Origin: Desulfotruncus arcticus DSM 17038 | Lineage (GTDB): Bacteria; Bacillota; Desulfotomaculia; Desulfotomaculales; Desulfallaceae | Assembly: GCF_900113335.1 (NCBI RefSeq) | Contig: NZ_FOOX01000021.1 | Location: 38,914 to 102,913, forward strand | Length of the DNA stretch: 64,000 bases | Direction of reading: 5' to 3' | Part shown: positions 52,861-62,921 of the stretch, piece by piece | How the letters are laid out: the number at the start of each line of letters is the position of its first letter | Numbering within the stretch: position 1 is the stretch's first letter | Position numbers and translations under genes: made by a program | The notes under the pieces: generated by a model | What the model was told of the DNA's origin: nothing | The model's input: the letters and a program-made list of their open reading frames with translations, nothing else | Database searches by the model: none

Positions 52861-53143
52861 ATTGCGAAGTTTCTGCAGACGGTGCCTGCACCTATCCTGG
52901 TGATAAATGCATGTGCTAGTAAAAAAAACGGCTGGCAATACGAAAGAAAGGAAATAGCGAGCCAATGCTCGCCTCCGCTTTCCTTCCCATGGTTAAAGCC
53001 AGGGATTTCTGGGGCGGCGTCTCGGTGACCAAAATGTCTGAACAAACACGTACAAACAAACATGCCGGATTTCCCGGACTTATCCGTGCTATTGACCGCC
53101 GCCGCTCGACCCGGACCAGAACCGGGGAGCTGCGCATTTTACC

Positions 53144-53376
53144 GGTCCCGCCCTGGTGCTGGCCCCGGCGGGCTCCGGCAAGACCATGACCGTGGTGGCT
53201 AGGGTGATGCTGTTTGCGTGAAGGCTGACGATGTCGAGGAAGAGAGGCGTATCTTTTGCGTGGCGCTGACCAGGGCCAGGCTTTATGTGACAGGGTACCA
53301 TAATGAGGACAGAATGCCTTCGAGGTTTGCGATGGAAGCGATGCTAGTGAGCGAAAAGGCCGGGCGGTGGAAATAA
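53144..53376 (+). pseudogene. UvrD/Rep-type helicase remnant with internal deletion
   Basis: A Walker A segment (ALVLAPAGSGKTMTVVARVM, ending at a stop at 53219) is followed at 53224, in another frame, by a motif VI segment (EEERRIFCVALTRARLYVTG) running to 53376. In intact UvrD proteins these are hundreds of residues apart, so the middle is deleted. Sequence between 52861 and 53143 shows no gene I can support. Confidence 0.7.
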
Positions 53377-53683
53377 AAACTTTGTTAATTAACTGGAACA
53401 TTTGGTGAGAAAAATTGAATAATAAATCAAATCCCTTCTGAATTTTTATGCTATTAGCAGAGGTTCAAAAGAAGCGTTACGTCATTATATCGCCTTATAG
53501 CGAAAGCGTTCCGTTAAAAGAAGTTATAAATGCGAACCTGCTTCGTATATACTACTTATGATGAATTTTTTACCCAACTAATTTCGGTAATAAGAAGTTG
53601 ACTGATTTGGATGTAATAGCCGCTCGCCCGCGATTGAATTAAGATATAATGGTTTCAAAGAAATGGGTAAATGAGGGTTTATT

Positions 53684-54490
53684 ATGAAAAATATTGGTGA
53701 GTATCAGATAGAAGAGTTTCCAATGAGCAGAATATCTACCATTGATATTGGTGTAGCTGGCTTAAAGAAACACCATATTAAGGCATTAATCGAATTAGAT
53801 GTAACAGAACCTCGAAACTTAATTCGTGAAAAGAAGAAACTAAAAGAAAAGATTAATTTCAACTCATGGTTAATCAAGTGTATAAGTCATGCAGTGGAAG
53901 AATTTAAGCAGATTCAAGGTATAAGAAAAGGAAAGAGAAAATTAATTATCTTTGATGATATAGACATTTCGATTGTTATAGAAAGAGAAATTGACGGAAA
54001 GAAAGTACCGTTACCTTATGTTATTCGAAAAACAAATGAAAAAAGTATTTCTGATATTAGTAACGAAATAAAAAATGGCCAGAAACAGTCAATTGAGGGT
54101 GAAGAAGATTATGTTTTAGGCCAGGAAAAAAAGAATAGAATTTTCATGAAAATATATTATTACCTGCCAGGCTTTATAAGGAACTTGATATGGAAATGTA
54201 TAATGAGAAGCCCTATGTTGATAAAACAAAACATGGGAACTGTTATGATAACCTCGGTAGGCATGGTGGGCAAAATAAATGGATGGGTGATACCGGTAAG
54301 TATTCATCCACTATGTTTTGCAATCGGTTCAATCTTTAAGAAACCAGGTATTGTAAATGATAAGATAGAAGTAAGAGAATATCTTTATATTACAGTTCTG
54401 GTTGATCATGATGTTATTGATGGTGCCCCAGCAGTGAGAGCTCTCTCTAAACTAACTAAACTTGTTGAAGGGGGATACGGATTATCCTGA
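53684..54490 (+). CDS. 2-oxoacid dehydrogenase E2-like acyltransferase, stand-alone catalytic domain
   Basis: A 268-residue protein similar to the catalytic domain of dihydrolipoyl acyltransferases: FNSWLIKCISHAVEEFK, NMGTVMITSVGMVG and the active-site motif DHDVIDGAPAVRAL (HxxxDG). It lacks the lipoyl and E1/E3-binding domains, so it probably acyl-transfers from CoA independently of a dehydrogenase complex. It is AT-rich compared with the surrounding element genes. The substrate is unknown. Confidence 0.82.
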   Translation: MKNIGEYQIEEFPMSRISTIDIGVAGLKKHHIKALIELDVTEPRNLIREKKKLKEKINFNSWLIKCISHAVEEFKQIQGIRKGKRKLIIFDDIDISIVIEREIDGKKVPLPYVIRKTNEKSISDISNEIKNGQKQSIEGEEDYVLGQEKKNRIFMKIYYYLPGFIRNLIWKCIMRSPMLIKQNMGTVMITSVGMVGKINGWVIPVSIHPLCFAIGSIFKKPGIVNDKIEVREYLYITVLVDHDVIDGAPAVRALSKLTKLVEGGYGLS

Positions 54491-54750
54491 GTTTAATTTT
54501 ATATTAACATACTGAGGGGCAGCCTCCATGACTGACTCTGAATATATGAGTGTCTGAAATTAGCTAACAGTATATTTTCAACATTTAGTGGATGATGAAT
54601 ATATTTAGGACGCCTTATTAACTAAGCCCACCAGCAAAATTAACTTAGTGGTTAAAAAAGCTGGTTTTCTAAATTTGGAGGCCCTGCGGGAGAAGGAGAG
54701 GCTGGGCTCCCTTGGAATTCTTTTGTAAAGCCATGTTGCCTAGCCCTATA

Positions 54751-54796
54751 AAGACACAGCCCTGTACTCTATTTACAAGAGCAGGGCTGTGTCTTA
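54751..54796. terminator. hairpin terminator-like
   Basis: AAGACACAGCCCTG and CAGGGCTGTGTCTT arms. The gap 54491-54991 otherwise contains only short decayed frames. Confidence 0.6.
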
Positions 54797-54991
54797 TGGA
54801 ACAATTTACCGTAAACTCAATTGGTAAGATTCATGTAGATGATAAGGGGCGTAGGCGGTGGGTAATTTGACCCAAAATACATCATATTAAATTAAATTAT
54901 TTTTTCGCTAATTATTTCTTTATTTTGGGCCGGATTCCCGGTCCATTTTCTATTTTATAGGGATAAAAATCTATCAAAGGAGGTTTTATAA

Positions 54992-55961
54992 ATGCAAGAT
55001 GAACTTTGCATTAATATTGAAACGGAGGAAACAAAGCAGGATACGCTTCTTGTTAATGAACCTAGAGAAGAAGGTAACGGAAGTGTCATTACAACTCGGC
55101 AGCCCGAAGAAACAAAAAACCTGAATGCCGAAACTACCGTAAGTAAGACGGAGAATACTTATACCCATGAGGCGGATGACGACGCCTGGCGGCTCATTTA
55201 CGTCGCGCTTCGCAACAATAACCCCTTGACGGATTACCCGGCCATGTCGATAGAAGAAATTGCGGACAAGAAGTGCTTAGTAATCTATATTCCCGACCCG
55301 CTTACCGGTGTCAAGGGCATCCTACCTGAAAAATACGCCGGACTCCGGGAGCGGGAAAAGCTCGAATCACTGATGAACTATCCCTTCCTGCGCGTCCTGC
55401 CTGTCAGCGTGGACCGGGAGAACAATATTGTAATCCTGCGCCGAGACCGCGCGGAAGCGATCCATGCTTCCCGGGCCTGGAAGAATATCAACGAAGGCGA
55501 CATTGTGGACGGTGTGGTTACCGGCGTTGACCGTTCCGATAACGGTTTGGCAAACAGGGTATATCTTGACATCGAGGCAATACGCGCCATCCTGCCTGTC
55601 GGAGAGGTATCCCACAATTACACCGAGGACGTGGACTACCGGCGGGGCGATATTATCAGGGTGAAGGTACTGAAGAAAAACGAGTTTAAAAATGAAAATG
55701 CGACCAGTAGGGTTTTACTGGTCAGCGTTCAAGATTATCCCGGAACGTTACGTGCCCGGCAGTATTCACCGGGGGACGGTCACCGGGGAAAACCATTCGG
55801 GCGCTTTTGTAAAGTTTACCGATGGGGTTACGTGCCTCTGCGACAAAAAAACTTTTCGGGATATTTCCATTGAGCCGGGAGTCAGCGTTGTGGTCAGGAG
55901 GAGTCTTAACTTTGACAGGCGCAGGGTTAACGGCAAGGTGCTGCCGCCCGGCATAAGATAA
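54992..55961 (+). pseudogene. S1 RNA-binding domain protein of the element, frameshifted
   Basis: The first frame (54992-55873) has an acidic N-terminus and an S1 domain (INEGDIVDGVVTGVDRSDNG, VLLVSVQDYP). From about 55735 another frame carries the continuation, RYVPGSIHRGTVTGENHSGA, FVKFTDGV, a second S1 domain ending at 55961. A single-base shift near 55735-55745 joins them. Similar two-S1 proteins occur on clostridial integrative elements. AGGAGG precedes the ATG. Confidence 0.7.
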
Positions 55962-55968
55962 TTTTTCC

Positions 55969-56258
55969 ATGTCAGGGCTTTACATTCATCCGAGGCTGGC
56001 TTCTTTTGGACTGGTATTTGAAGATAATGCGCACGGTTCCGAAAAAGTAAAGTGGTCCGAACCCGGCAAAACAGGTATGATAATTAGCCCGCCGGCTGAA
56101 GGGCTTGTTTCGCTGGGGTAACCGGACTCCACGATTTGATTTCGGATCTGGAAAATGAAATTGCCGCACTGAATATTAAACTTGCGGCATCCAGGAAGGT
56201 TAGTGTGTCAGCCCTGCGGATGCTCCAAAACAAAACCGTATGCATGTGCGATTCATGA
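55969..56258 (+). pseudogene. small element protein, frameshifted
   Basis: MSGLYIHPRLASFGLVFEDN runs 50 codons to 56121. Another frame continues with TGLHDLISDLENEIAALNIK and ends CMCDS at 56258. A one-base change in the GGGG run near 56117 would join them. No family is recognised. Confidence 0.45.
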
Positions 56259-56406
56259 ACGGTAATCAGGCGCAGGAACATGCTCAGGTAGTAAACTGAT
56301 TATCAGATATAGTTTGTTTTTTGCCGGTTTCTTATTTTCCCGCGCTGGGGACAAACGACGGTCACTCACTAGCCGCCATGCCCGGTGAGTGGGAAAGGAG
56401 TAAATC

Positions 56407-56839
56407 ATGGGTTTGGATGTTTACATAAAATGGCCCGGCATGTCGGAGCAGGACCAAAAAGCGCAAATCACCGGATTTAGAAGCGTAGGCAAGGCCGGTT
56501 ACCTCAGGCAAAGTTGGGGTAGCCTCGGAGCCTGGGGATGAAGTTTTTAAGACAGTATTCGGAATCAGCTGGTCCGAAATGCTTTTCCCTGCTTGGGACG
56601 GTGGTAACGATGGGGAAGGACCTGACCTTTCGGATAAGAAGGAGCGGGAACGGTTGACCAAAAACCGGGACCTGCTTCTTGCTTTTATACGGAAACCGGT
56701 CTTACCCCCGGAAACCTTGAAGAAATATTTCGGGGACTGGAGTAAAGCGGTGGATGTTATTAAAAATGAAGCGCAGGATGTGGTGGACTTTATCAATTTT
56801 GCGTTTGAAAAGGAAAACGCAAAAATATTGTTCTGCTAA
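56407..56839 (+). pseudogene. small element protein, frameshifted
   Basis: MGLDVYIKWPGMSEQDQKAQ runs to a stop at 56539-56541 in a GGGG run. Removing one G continues as DEVFKTVFGISWSEMLFPAW through KKERERLTKNRDLLLAFIRK to 56839. The start MGLDVYIKWPGM is typical of a conserved hypothetical of element origin. Function unknown. Confidence 0.55.
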
Positions 56840-56933
56840 ATATTTGCTCTGAACGGGATGGGATGAAAAACGCCCTGCCCCGGGGGCTTTAAAGTGCCGG
56901 GGCGCTCTTGACGAGCTTACAAGGAGGGGAAAG

Positions 56934-57097
56934 ATGACCATTATGTCTTATGTGGCCCATGTAAGGCCCGGCCAGCAAAAACAAGCTTTGAGATATCTGA
57001 ACGGATTGCGTATGTTCGCCTTGACGTTGTCTTTGAAGATGGCCAGGTCAGAAACCCTTCCATGGATCTGCCGAAGGATTGTCAAGGCAGCTATTGA
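56934..57097 (+). pseudogene. small element protein, frameshifted
   Basis: MTIMSYVAHVRPGQQKQALR begins behind AAGGAGGGG. A second frame continues [20 protein letters not shown] to a stop at 57095-57097. One base shift near 57000 joins them. No family is recognised. Confidence 0.4.
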
Positions 57098-57171
57098 AGG
57101 AAAAGCCGGTATCATCAGAATTTGCGGGAACGGCTCCGAGACTGTGTCCCTGGAATAAGGAGGAGAATAAC

Positions 57172-57381
57172 ATGTTGAACAAGGTTATATTGATCGGGCG
57201 TCTCACTGCCGACCCAGAACTGCGTTACACACAATCCGGTATGCCCGTTGCTACTTTTACTCAAACTCCTGAACTATGGAAGTAGAAATGCCAGTCATGC
57301 GGGCAGATATTAGATAATTTATCAGAATCAAAATTTAAATGTCCTTTTTGTGAAGGAAAGCTGGAGAGAATTGACCGGTAA
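57172..57381 (+). pseudogene. ssb: SSB N-terminus joined to a zinc-ribbon tail
   Basis: [20 protein letters not shown], with SGMPVATFT after it, is the start of single-stranded DNA-binding protein, cut after 31 residues. The frame then reads PELWK, a TAG stop (57283-57285), and KCQSCGQILDNLSESKFKCP followed by FCEGKLERIDR, a CxxC..CxxC zinc ribbon. The SSB core is missing, so this is a deletion chimera. AAGGAGGAG precedes the ATG. Confidence 0.65.
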
Positions 57382-57517
57382 AAAAATAGGTTTGGTAAAC
57401 GATTGTAAATGGTAATTGCATACACCGTAAGAGGGTCGTGTTCAACTGTTTGTTGGATGCGACCTTTCTGTCTTTATTTACCCGGACATCCAGGGTAAGA
57501 AAGGAGTATAAAAATAT

Positions 57518-58084
57518 ATTTTTCAGCTGGTCAAACAGATCCCCATGTTGGCGGTTATTAGAAAGTACGATCTACTTGAAGTTAACAAACGTGGCTCACG
57601 GTGGATGGCTTGCTGCCCGTTTCATGAAGACAGTTACCCCTCATTTGTTGTGTACCGTGATGGATGGAAGTGTTTTGGGTGCGGCGCATATGGTGATGTT
57701 ACGGATTTTCTGGCCGGAATTCTTGACGTATCCCCCCTGCAAGCAGCCAGGATGATAGCCCGGGATTGTGCGGCCTGTACAATGAATCCCTGACACCATC
57801 GGTAAGAAAAAGTTTGGCGCGTCTGGAAAATAAGCGTAAGGCCGAACGGGAACTTCGGCAAAGAGTGGATGAAGCGAACCGGATATTATCCCTGCTGGTG
57901 CGCACAACCGAAAGATCGCTGGCCGTTGGCGGGTGGGAGGCATATAATCGGCTTGATTCCCTGGTGCATAAACTTGCCGTACTGGGAGTTTTTGTTGGAG
58001 TGTCTTGTGCACCCGGATCATGAAATACAGAAAATGGCCCTTTATAGTGATGATGTACGATATTTTTTTAATACTATTCGTTAA
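57518..58084 (+). pseudogene. CHC2 zinc-finger DNA primase-like protein, multiply frameshifted
   Basis: The first frame contains the CHC2 zinc finger (WMACCPFHEDSYPSFVVYRD, then KCFGCGAYGDVTDFL). The protein continues in a second frame (ESLTPSVRKSLARLENKRKA) and a third (LPYWEFLLECLVHPDHEIQK) to 58084. At least two single-base shifts are needed. An AAGGAG lies at 57501-57506 but no ATG/GTG/TTG is well placed, so the start codon may be lost too. Typical for primases of integrative elements. Confidence 0.7.
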
Positions 58085-58143
58085 CGTGATGCCAGAACAT
58101 AATGATGAGTTCTGGCAATAATATATAATTTTGCTTAAACCAC

Positions 58144-58210
58144 CCTCGACTCGAAATCGAGTAGGCTGTGATGAGCGGTCTCCAGGGTTCGAATCCCTGA
58201 CTCTCCGCCA
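58144..58210 (+). tRNA. 3' fragment of tRNA-Ser(CGA), probable attachment site
   Basis: The anticodon arm CTCGA-CTCGAAA-TCGAG (anticodon CGA), a long variable region, the T arm CAGGG-TTCGAAT-CCCTG and the acceptor end ACTCTCC-G-CCA are present. The matching 5' acceptor strand (GGAGAGT) and D arm are absent. This is the residue expected where an element integrated into the 3' half of a tRNA gene. It marks the right end of the decayed element. Confidence 0.8.
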
Positions 58211-58224
58211 GAAAGCATGAAAGA

Positions 58225-58262
58225 CAAGGGCTTTCTCACTGATAAAGGTGAGAAGCCCTTGT
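58225..58262 (+). terminator. native tRNA-Ser terminator
   Basis: CAAGGGCTTTCTCAC paired with GTGAGAAGCCCTTG, then TTGATTTTG. Confidence 0.75.
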
Positions 58263-58496
58263 TGATTTTGTGAGTGGATTCTGGCCACAGCCGACGGTGG
58301 TCGACGGAAAGAATTTTTCAATAAGATAAACAAGTACACCGAAAACCATTGATTTTTATGCAATTCAAGTATATGATGATACCTAGTTACGCGATGCATA
58401 GATATACAATCTACTACAAGAGGAGGATTGCCGTAAAAGTTAATAAGAGCGTTTTCAGTAGGGTTACTTCATATCAGTCAAGGGGTGAATTGAGTT

Positions 58497-59516
58497 ATGG
58501 AGGCACAGGTAAGAAACGGTAATAGGAAATATAAGAAAACCATAAGCAGGAAGAAAAAAATAATATTAGGGATTCTTATAATATTATTGATGGGAGTTGT
58601 ATGTGAACAAGCCGGAGAATATTCTGACAAAATAAAATATAAACCAGTCGGGCAATTAATTAACGTAAACGGACATAACATGCATATTTTTGCGGAAGGA
58701 GAGGGCCGTGCAACGGTAGTTTTTGCATCCGGGTGGGCAGTACCAAGCCCATATGTTGACTTCTATCCACTATATAATGAAATATCAAAGCGTACGAGAA
58801 TAGCAGTTTATGACAGGCCGGGATACGGGTGGAGTGATGTGGCCGATACTCCCAGAGATATTGATACTATCACAACAGAAATTCATGAATTACTGGAGAA
58901 GTCAGGCGAAAAACCACCATACATCCTTGTCGGGCATTCTATAGGCTCACTTGAAATGTTAAGATTTGCCCAAATCTATAAAAATGAAGTTAAGGGTGTT
59001 GTTTTGATAGACGGGTCAAACCCTGACATGTATTCGAATCGGGTAAAGCCGTCAACATTTGCTTTCGTACGTGCTTCAATATTCCACAAGACAATTTTTC
59101 TTCTTAATAAAAGCGGGATTTCCAGGTTGTTGTTTAATACAGTGTATAATTATTCTTCAACAGTACTGTCTACCGCAAGAAATAATTTGTCATTGGCGCC
59201 GGACAGTTTTGTGAAGCTTGATGAAGCAATGTTTTTAAGAACTTGTCTTAACAGCAACCAGGTTGATGAGGGGAATAACAAAGAGAAGAATGCTTTGAAA
59301 GTACTGTCGAATGGTTATATAAAAGACATTCCTCTTAGAATAATTACATCTGAAGAACTGAATAATTACAAAGAGAGTAAAGAAAACCAACTGAATTTAA
59401 AGAAGTGGTCCACCGACAGCAAACAAATTATTGTCAAAGGAGCAGGGCACGCCGTTCATTGGAGTCATCCGGAAGTGATAAACGCTGAGATACTGGATAT
59501 TTTAAATAACAAGTGA
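58497..59516 (+). CDS. membrane-anchored alpha/beta hydrolase
   Basis: A 339-residue protein with a basic N-terminus, one membrane helix (IILGILIILLMGVVC) and an alpha/beta hydrolase domain: FASGWAVPSP (oxyanion), YDRPGYGWSD, nucleophile GHSIGSLEML and His in GAGHAVHWSHP. Substrate unknown. AAGGGGTGAATTGAGTT precedes ATG 58497. It is followed by a PadR regulatory unit but separated by about 145 bases, so co-regulation is only possible. Confidence 0.8.
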   Translation: MEAQVRNGNRKYKKTISRKKKIILGILIILLMGVVCEQAGEYSDKIKYKPVGQLINVNGHNMHIFAEGEGRATVVFASGWAVPSPYVDFYPLYNEISKRTRIAVYDRPGYGWSDVADTPRDIDTITTEIHELLEKSGEKPPYILVGHSIGSLEMLRFAQIYKNEVKGVVLIDGSNPDMYSNRVKPSTFAFVRASIFHKTIFLLNKSGISRLLFNTVYNYSSTVLSTARNNLSLAPDSFVKLDEAMFLRTCLNSNQVDEGNNKEKNALKVLSNGYIKDIPLRIITSEELNNYKESKENQLNLKKWSTDSKQIIVKGAGHAVHWSHPEVINAEILDILNNK

Positions 59517-59662
59517 GAGGTGGAAAAAACATCCACAGAAAGAGAAGTCAGGGAATGGAATAGATTACCTATTTGAGAATTAATTTTTGAACGGATACAG
59601 AATACACTTTTGCCTAGATATACAACATATTGATGTGGAATTTATTCCAAAGGGGGATGGCC

Positions 59663-59995
59663 GTGAAAGTAAATAAAGAGTTGTTAAAGGGAAGTACAGT
59701 CATACTTGTTTTAAGTCTACTGGATCGTGAGCCGATGTATGGATACAAAATGATCAAAGAAATCGAAAAGAAATCCAACGGGGTTTTTATGTTCAAGGAA
59801 GGAACACTTTACCCAATTTTACACTCACTGGAAGCCGATAGCATGATTGAATCCTACTGGTGGGGAAGCGAAGGCAGCCGACAAAGAAAATATTATCGGA
59901 TTACTAAAAAAGGAAATCTTTTTTTAAAAGAAAAACAACAGGAATGGGAAACCTTCCGCTCTGCAGTAGATGAAGTTCTCGCAGGGGGAGTATAG
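59663..59995 (+). CDS. PadR-family transcriptional regulator
   Basis: About 110 residues: KGSTVILVLSLLDREPMYGY, GTLYPILHSLEADSMIESYW, RKYYRITKKG. This is the PadR winged helix, which usually represses an adjacent membrane-protein operon. GTG 59663 is favoured (AGGGGG six bases upstream); ATG 59657 overlaps that site. The stop is one base before the ATG of the next gene, so the two are coupled. Confidence 0.88.
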   Translation: MKVNKELLKGSTVILVLSLLDREPMYGYKMIKEIEKKSNGVFMFKEGTLYPILHSLEADSMIESYWWGSEGSRQRKYYRITKKGNLFLKEKQQEWETFRSAVDEVLAGGV

Positions 59996-61184
59996 ATGTT
60001 CGAATATCAGACTACAAGAATACTAGCATATGTCGATGACGTATGTTCACAGATTAAATTCCGCGAAATTCACCAAGAAATTAAACTTGAACTAAAAGCC
60101 CATATTGAAGATATTGTTGAAGAATATGTGTCAGAAGGATTATCTAAAAATGAGGCCGTAAACAAAGCAATTAATCAGATGGGGAGTGCTGATGTTGTAG
60201 GAAAGCAGCTTAACAGAATTCATAAGCCCAGGCACTCTTTTTGCTTGCGTCGGTTTGCTAGCTATGTATTTTATTGAAAGACAAGCATTATTTACTGTGT
60301 CCTCCATTCATATTTTCACTAAAAGTTTGGTTTTCACTGTTATCGGAGCAGTTATCGCAGCCGGGTTCTATATATTTGATTATAAAAAACTCGAGCCCTA
60401 TTCCAGACACATATATTGGGGTACCGTGTCAGCACTGGTTTTGGCAACTATTTTCGGCCAGAATTTTAATGGTAAACATTATTTAAGTTTAGGGGGAATT
60501 TATTTAGATGTTACGGAAATCAGTCCCCTGCTGCTTTGCTTGGCTTTGGCCGGAGTTTTAAATAATTGGAATTGGAGCCAGCCTATAAAATGGTTACAGG
60601 GCTTTTTGTTGTGTGTGGTGCCGTTAATACTTCTGGTGGCAAGCAATTCATTGACTGCGGAGTTTATTTATTCCATAACCTGCATTACACTGTTAGTGGC
60701 TTCAGGGGCAAAACACAGGTATTCCCTGCTGATGACAGGTTTAATGGCAGTCATGATTATGATGCCATTTATAAGCGCCCCTCATAGGTATAATCAGTTT
60801 ATTGCATTTATTAATCCTGAAAATAATAACTTGGGCAGCGGCTTTAACGTTCATAACGATTTTATTTTTTCTTATATAACTGTAAGTTTGGGCTGGGTTG
60901 CAGGGGGTCTATTAGCGGCTTTGGGAATTATTTTTATATTGCGCATGATGCGTATTGTAGCGGCAGTTAAAACCAGCTATGCCAGGGTGCTCATAAGCGG
61001 TTTTACGGCCATCTTTGCCGTTCAGTTCCTGTGGAACATATTAATGAATTTAGGTTTTGCGCCGGTGAGCGGGGTAGGGCTGCCTTTTATCAGTTTTGGC
61101 GGATCGCAATTGATTTTTAATGGCGCAGCAATAGGCATAATATCAAGTATTTACAGAAGAAGAAATGTCTTAGAAAGCTTTTAA
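59996..61184 (+). pseudogene. permease-prefix domain plus FtsW/RodA/SpoVE-like membrane protein, frame broken
   Basis: The first frame (59996-60277) encodes a permease prefix domain 1 (EIHQEIKLELKAHIEDIVEE, NEAVNKAINQMGSADVVGKQ). A second frame, open to 61184, carries an FtsW/RodA-type membrane domain: GTLFACVGLLAMYFIERQAL, NGKHYLSLGGIYLDV, SGVGLPFISFGGSQLIFNGA. Homologous PadR-linked proteins fuse both parts, so a frameshift or small deletion near 60230-60245 is likely. Alternatively the downstream part is translated from ATG 60264 or TTG 60255. Confidence 0.7.
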
Positions 61185-61198
61185 TAATCAATAAAAAC

Positions 61199-61318
61199 GT
61201 GAAGGTTCTAGACTTAAGGACAGAAGGCAATGGGATACTAGAATTGCTGATGGACAGCGGGACGGTCGAAATCAGGCGTATTATTAGCGGCAAAAGAGAC
61301 TATAAATTTTTACTTTAG
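61199..61318 (+). CDS. short orphan reading frame, probably a gene remnant
   Basis: 39 codons, GTG start, MKVLDLRTEGNGILELLMDS...KRDYKFLL. No ribosome binding site of quality and no recognised family. It lies just after the FtsW-like gene in decayed sequence. Confidence 0.25.
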   Translation: MKVLDLRTEGNGILELLMDSGTVEIRRIISGKRDYKFLL

Positions 61319-61395
61319 CTTAGCAAGTGTGGCCCCTCAGAGTCGCCAAACAGCCGCCGGAATGGTGAAAAGTATCCGCAGCTATCTGTTATTAG

Positions 61396-61734
61396 TATGG
61401 CAATATTGATACTCTGCGGAATGAATTAAATGAGGCAAAACTGATTAACGAAAGGGCTGCCGGGTACCGTGAATCCGGTAAAATTCTGGCCGGGATCGAG
61501 ATCGAGATGGCCCAGAATGAAAGCGATATTGCTTATAATAAAGCGCTGATAACCGCTTTGAACAAGTTTCAGGTTGCCAGGACCGAGATTATGGCTGAAG
61601 ATGTTTCAAGCAATCTCAGCCGGGTATCCCTCAAATTATTTGAGATAACCAAAACGACCGCTGAAGTGAAGCCGGTTTTCAAGCTCCTGTATGATGAAAA
61701 GCCGACTCCTTTCCTCAGGGGTCCATTTCTTTGA
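61396..61734 (+). pseudogene. coiled-coil ATPase-like fragment
   Basis: An open frame without start, reading NIDTLRNELNEAKLINERAA, GYRESGKILAGIEIEMAQNE and ARTEIMAEDVSSNLSRVSLK, a helical coiled-coil pattern reminiscent of plasmid or phage SMC/RecF-like ATPases. Both ends are truncated, and the 3' end runs into the truncated end of the opposing peptidase gene. Function is not assignable. Confidence 0.4.
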
Positions 61735-62482
61735 AAACTTTTGTTACGATTCTGGCTTCCGGGGTTACATAGAAACCGCCATAAACACTATTATTAACTG
61801 TACGGTCATTTAAGAAAGCTGCAACCTCCTCAGCTGGATAGTTATCAACTCTAAAGTCTAGGTTAGGATTATAGTCCCTGTTTTCGTCGTATCCTTCATA
61901 TCGACTATTGTAGTACCAGGGCGCATTTGTTCCTTCTGGTAATCCGATAGCTTTAGGATCCCATAATTGAGAGCATTGTCTAATGGGATGCCATTGGCCA
62001 TCACTTTGATGCATAGCTCCATCGGGGTTAATTCTAGGCATAAACCAAATGCTTACGTTATCTAAAATTTCATCAACTTGATTGCCACCAGCAGCTAACT
62101 GTTGCATTAATTCAACTGCGGCTTCGGTTCCGAGAACTTCGTTGCCGTGAATTTGGCTCGTGATTAGTACTCTTTTTTTATCGGGGTCAGCTTGTCCAAA
62201 TTTTGCTACATAAAGAGGATAGCCGGCTTCTTCCATTAGGTCTCCATTTAGGGCATCAGAATACCCGGCAATTTCTAAAGTCATTCTTCCTTTTGATACG
62301 CTTTGTATCTTTTCAAGTGTTTTATATAGTTCTGCGTTAGTCATAACACTGCTAAGAGACACATTTTGATTATCTTCTATCCACGGTCCATTGGGATTTG
62401 ACTGCGGTTGTGCAAAGGCTATTGACGCAAGTAGCATTAGGGAACTTATACAAATTAAAGATAAAATAAACCACTTTTTCAC
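61715..62482 (-). pseudogene. secreted M14 zinc carboxypeptidase, 3' truncated
   Basis: 255 residues: signal peptide (SIAFAQ), then the M14 zinc motif SQIHGNEVLGTEA (HxxE), MPRINPDGA and NRDYNPNLDF. The third zinc ligand His and the catalytic Glu near the normal C-terminus are missing; the frame stops at KEMDP where it meets the opposing ATPase fragment. A GGAGGT ribosome binding site precedes ATG 62482. The protein would be inactive if made. Confidence 0.75.
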
Positions 62483-62693
62483 AACAATACCTCCAAATAT
62501 TGGATTATAACCCCATATTAAAGGAAAAATTTACACCTCCTTTGTTAAATTTGGGGCGTATGTTATATTTTAGCAAAAATATTCTGAAAAATTTGTTGTT
62601 TAAGGTATGCGCAGAATTGAATAATATGTTTTATCGTGTATTAATATTTGTTTTTAAGTTGGGAGTTTTAAGTCCAGATTTAGTCTATGAGTA

Positions 62694-62718
62694 ACCTCCA
62701 TATTAGATGGAGGTCTTT
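62694..62718 (+). terminator. hairpin terminator
   Basis: CCTCCAT-ATTAG-ATGGAGG followed by TCTTTT. The 62483-62921 gap contains no other supported feature. Confidence 0.65.
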
Positions 62719-62921
62719 TCGATAGAAATTATAAGTTTTCTAAAGGTAGATGTCGAAATAAGTAGGAGAATTTATTTGCACATGTAAATAAAAGCCAAAG
62801 GTTTTAAATTTGAGTAATAGAATTAATAATATCCAATTTAATTAATGAAATGGGGTGATTATATAGAAAAAAATAGATTGGTAATGAAATTTATATTTAA
62901 TAAGGGGAGGGGATAAGTTTT

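Noticed and set aside
52916..53401. 161-codon minus-strand frame over the UvrD remnant
   Set aside because: Shadow of GC-rich sequence; the plus strand shows clear helicase motifs.
62500..62694. 64-codon plus-strand frame ending just before a terminator
   Set aside because: No ribosome binding site, no recognisable family, and low-complexity AT-rich coding; probably chance or a remnant.
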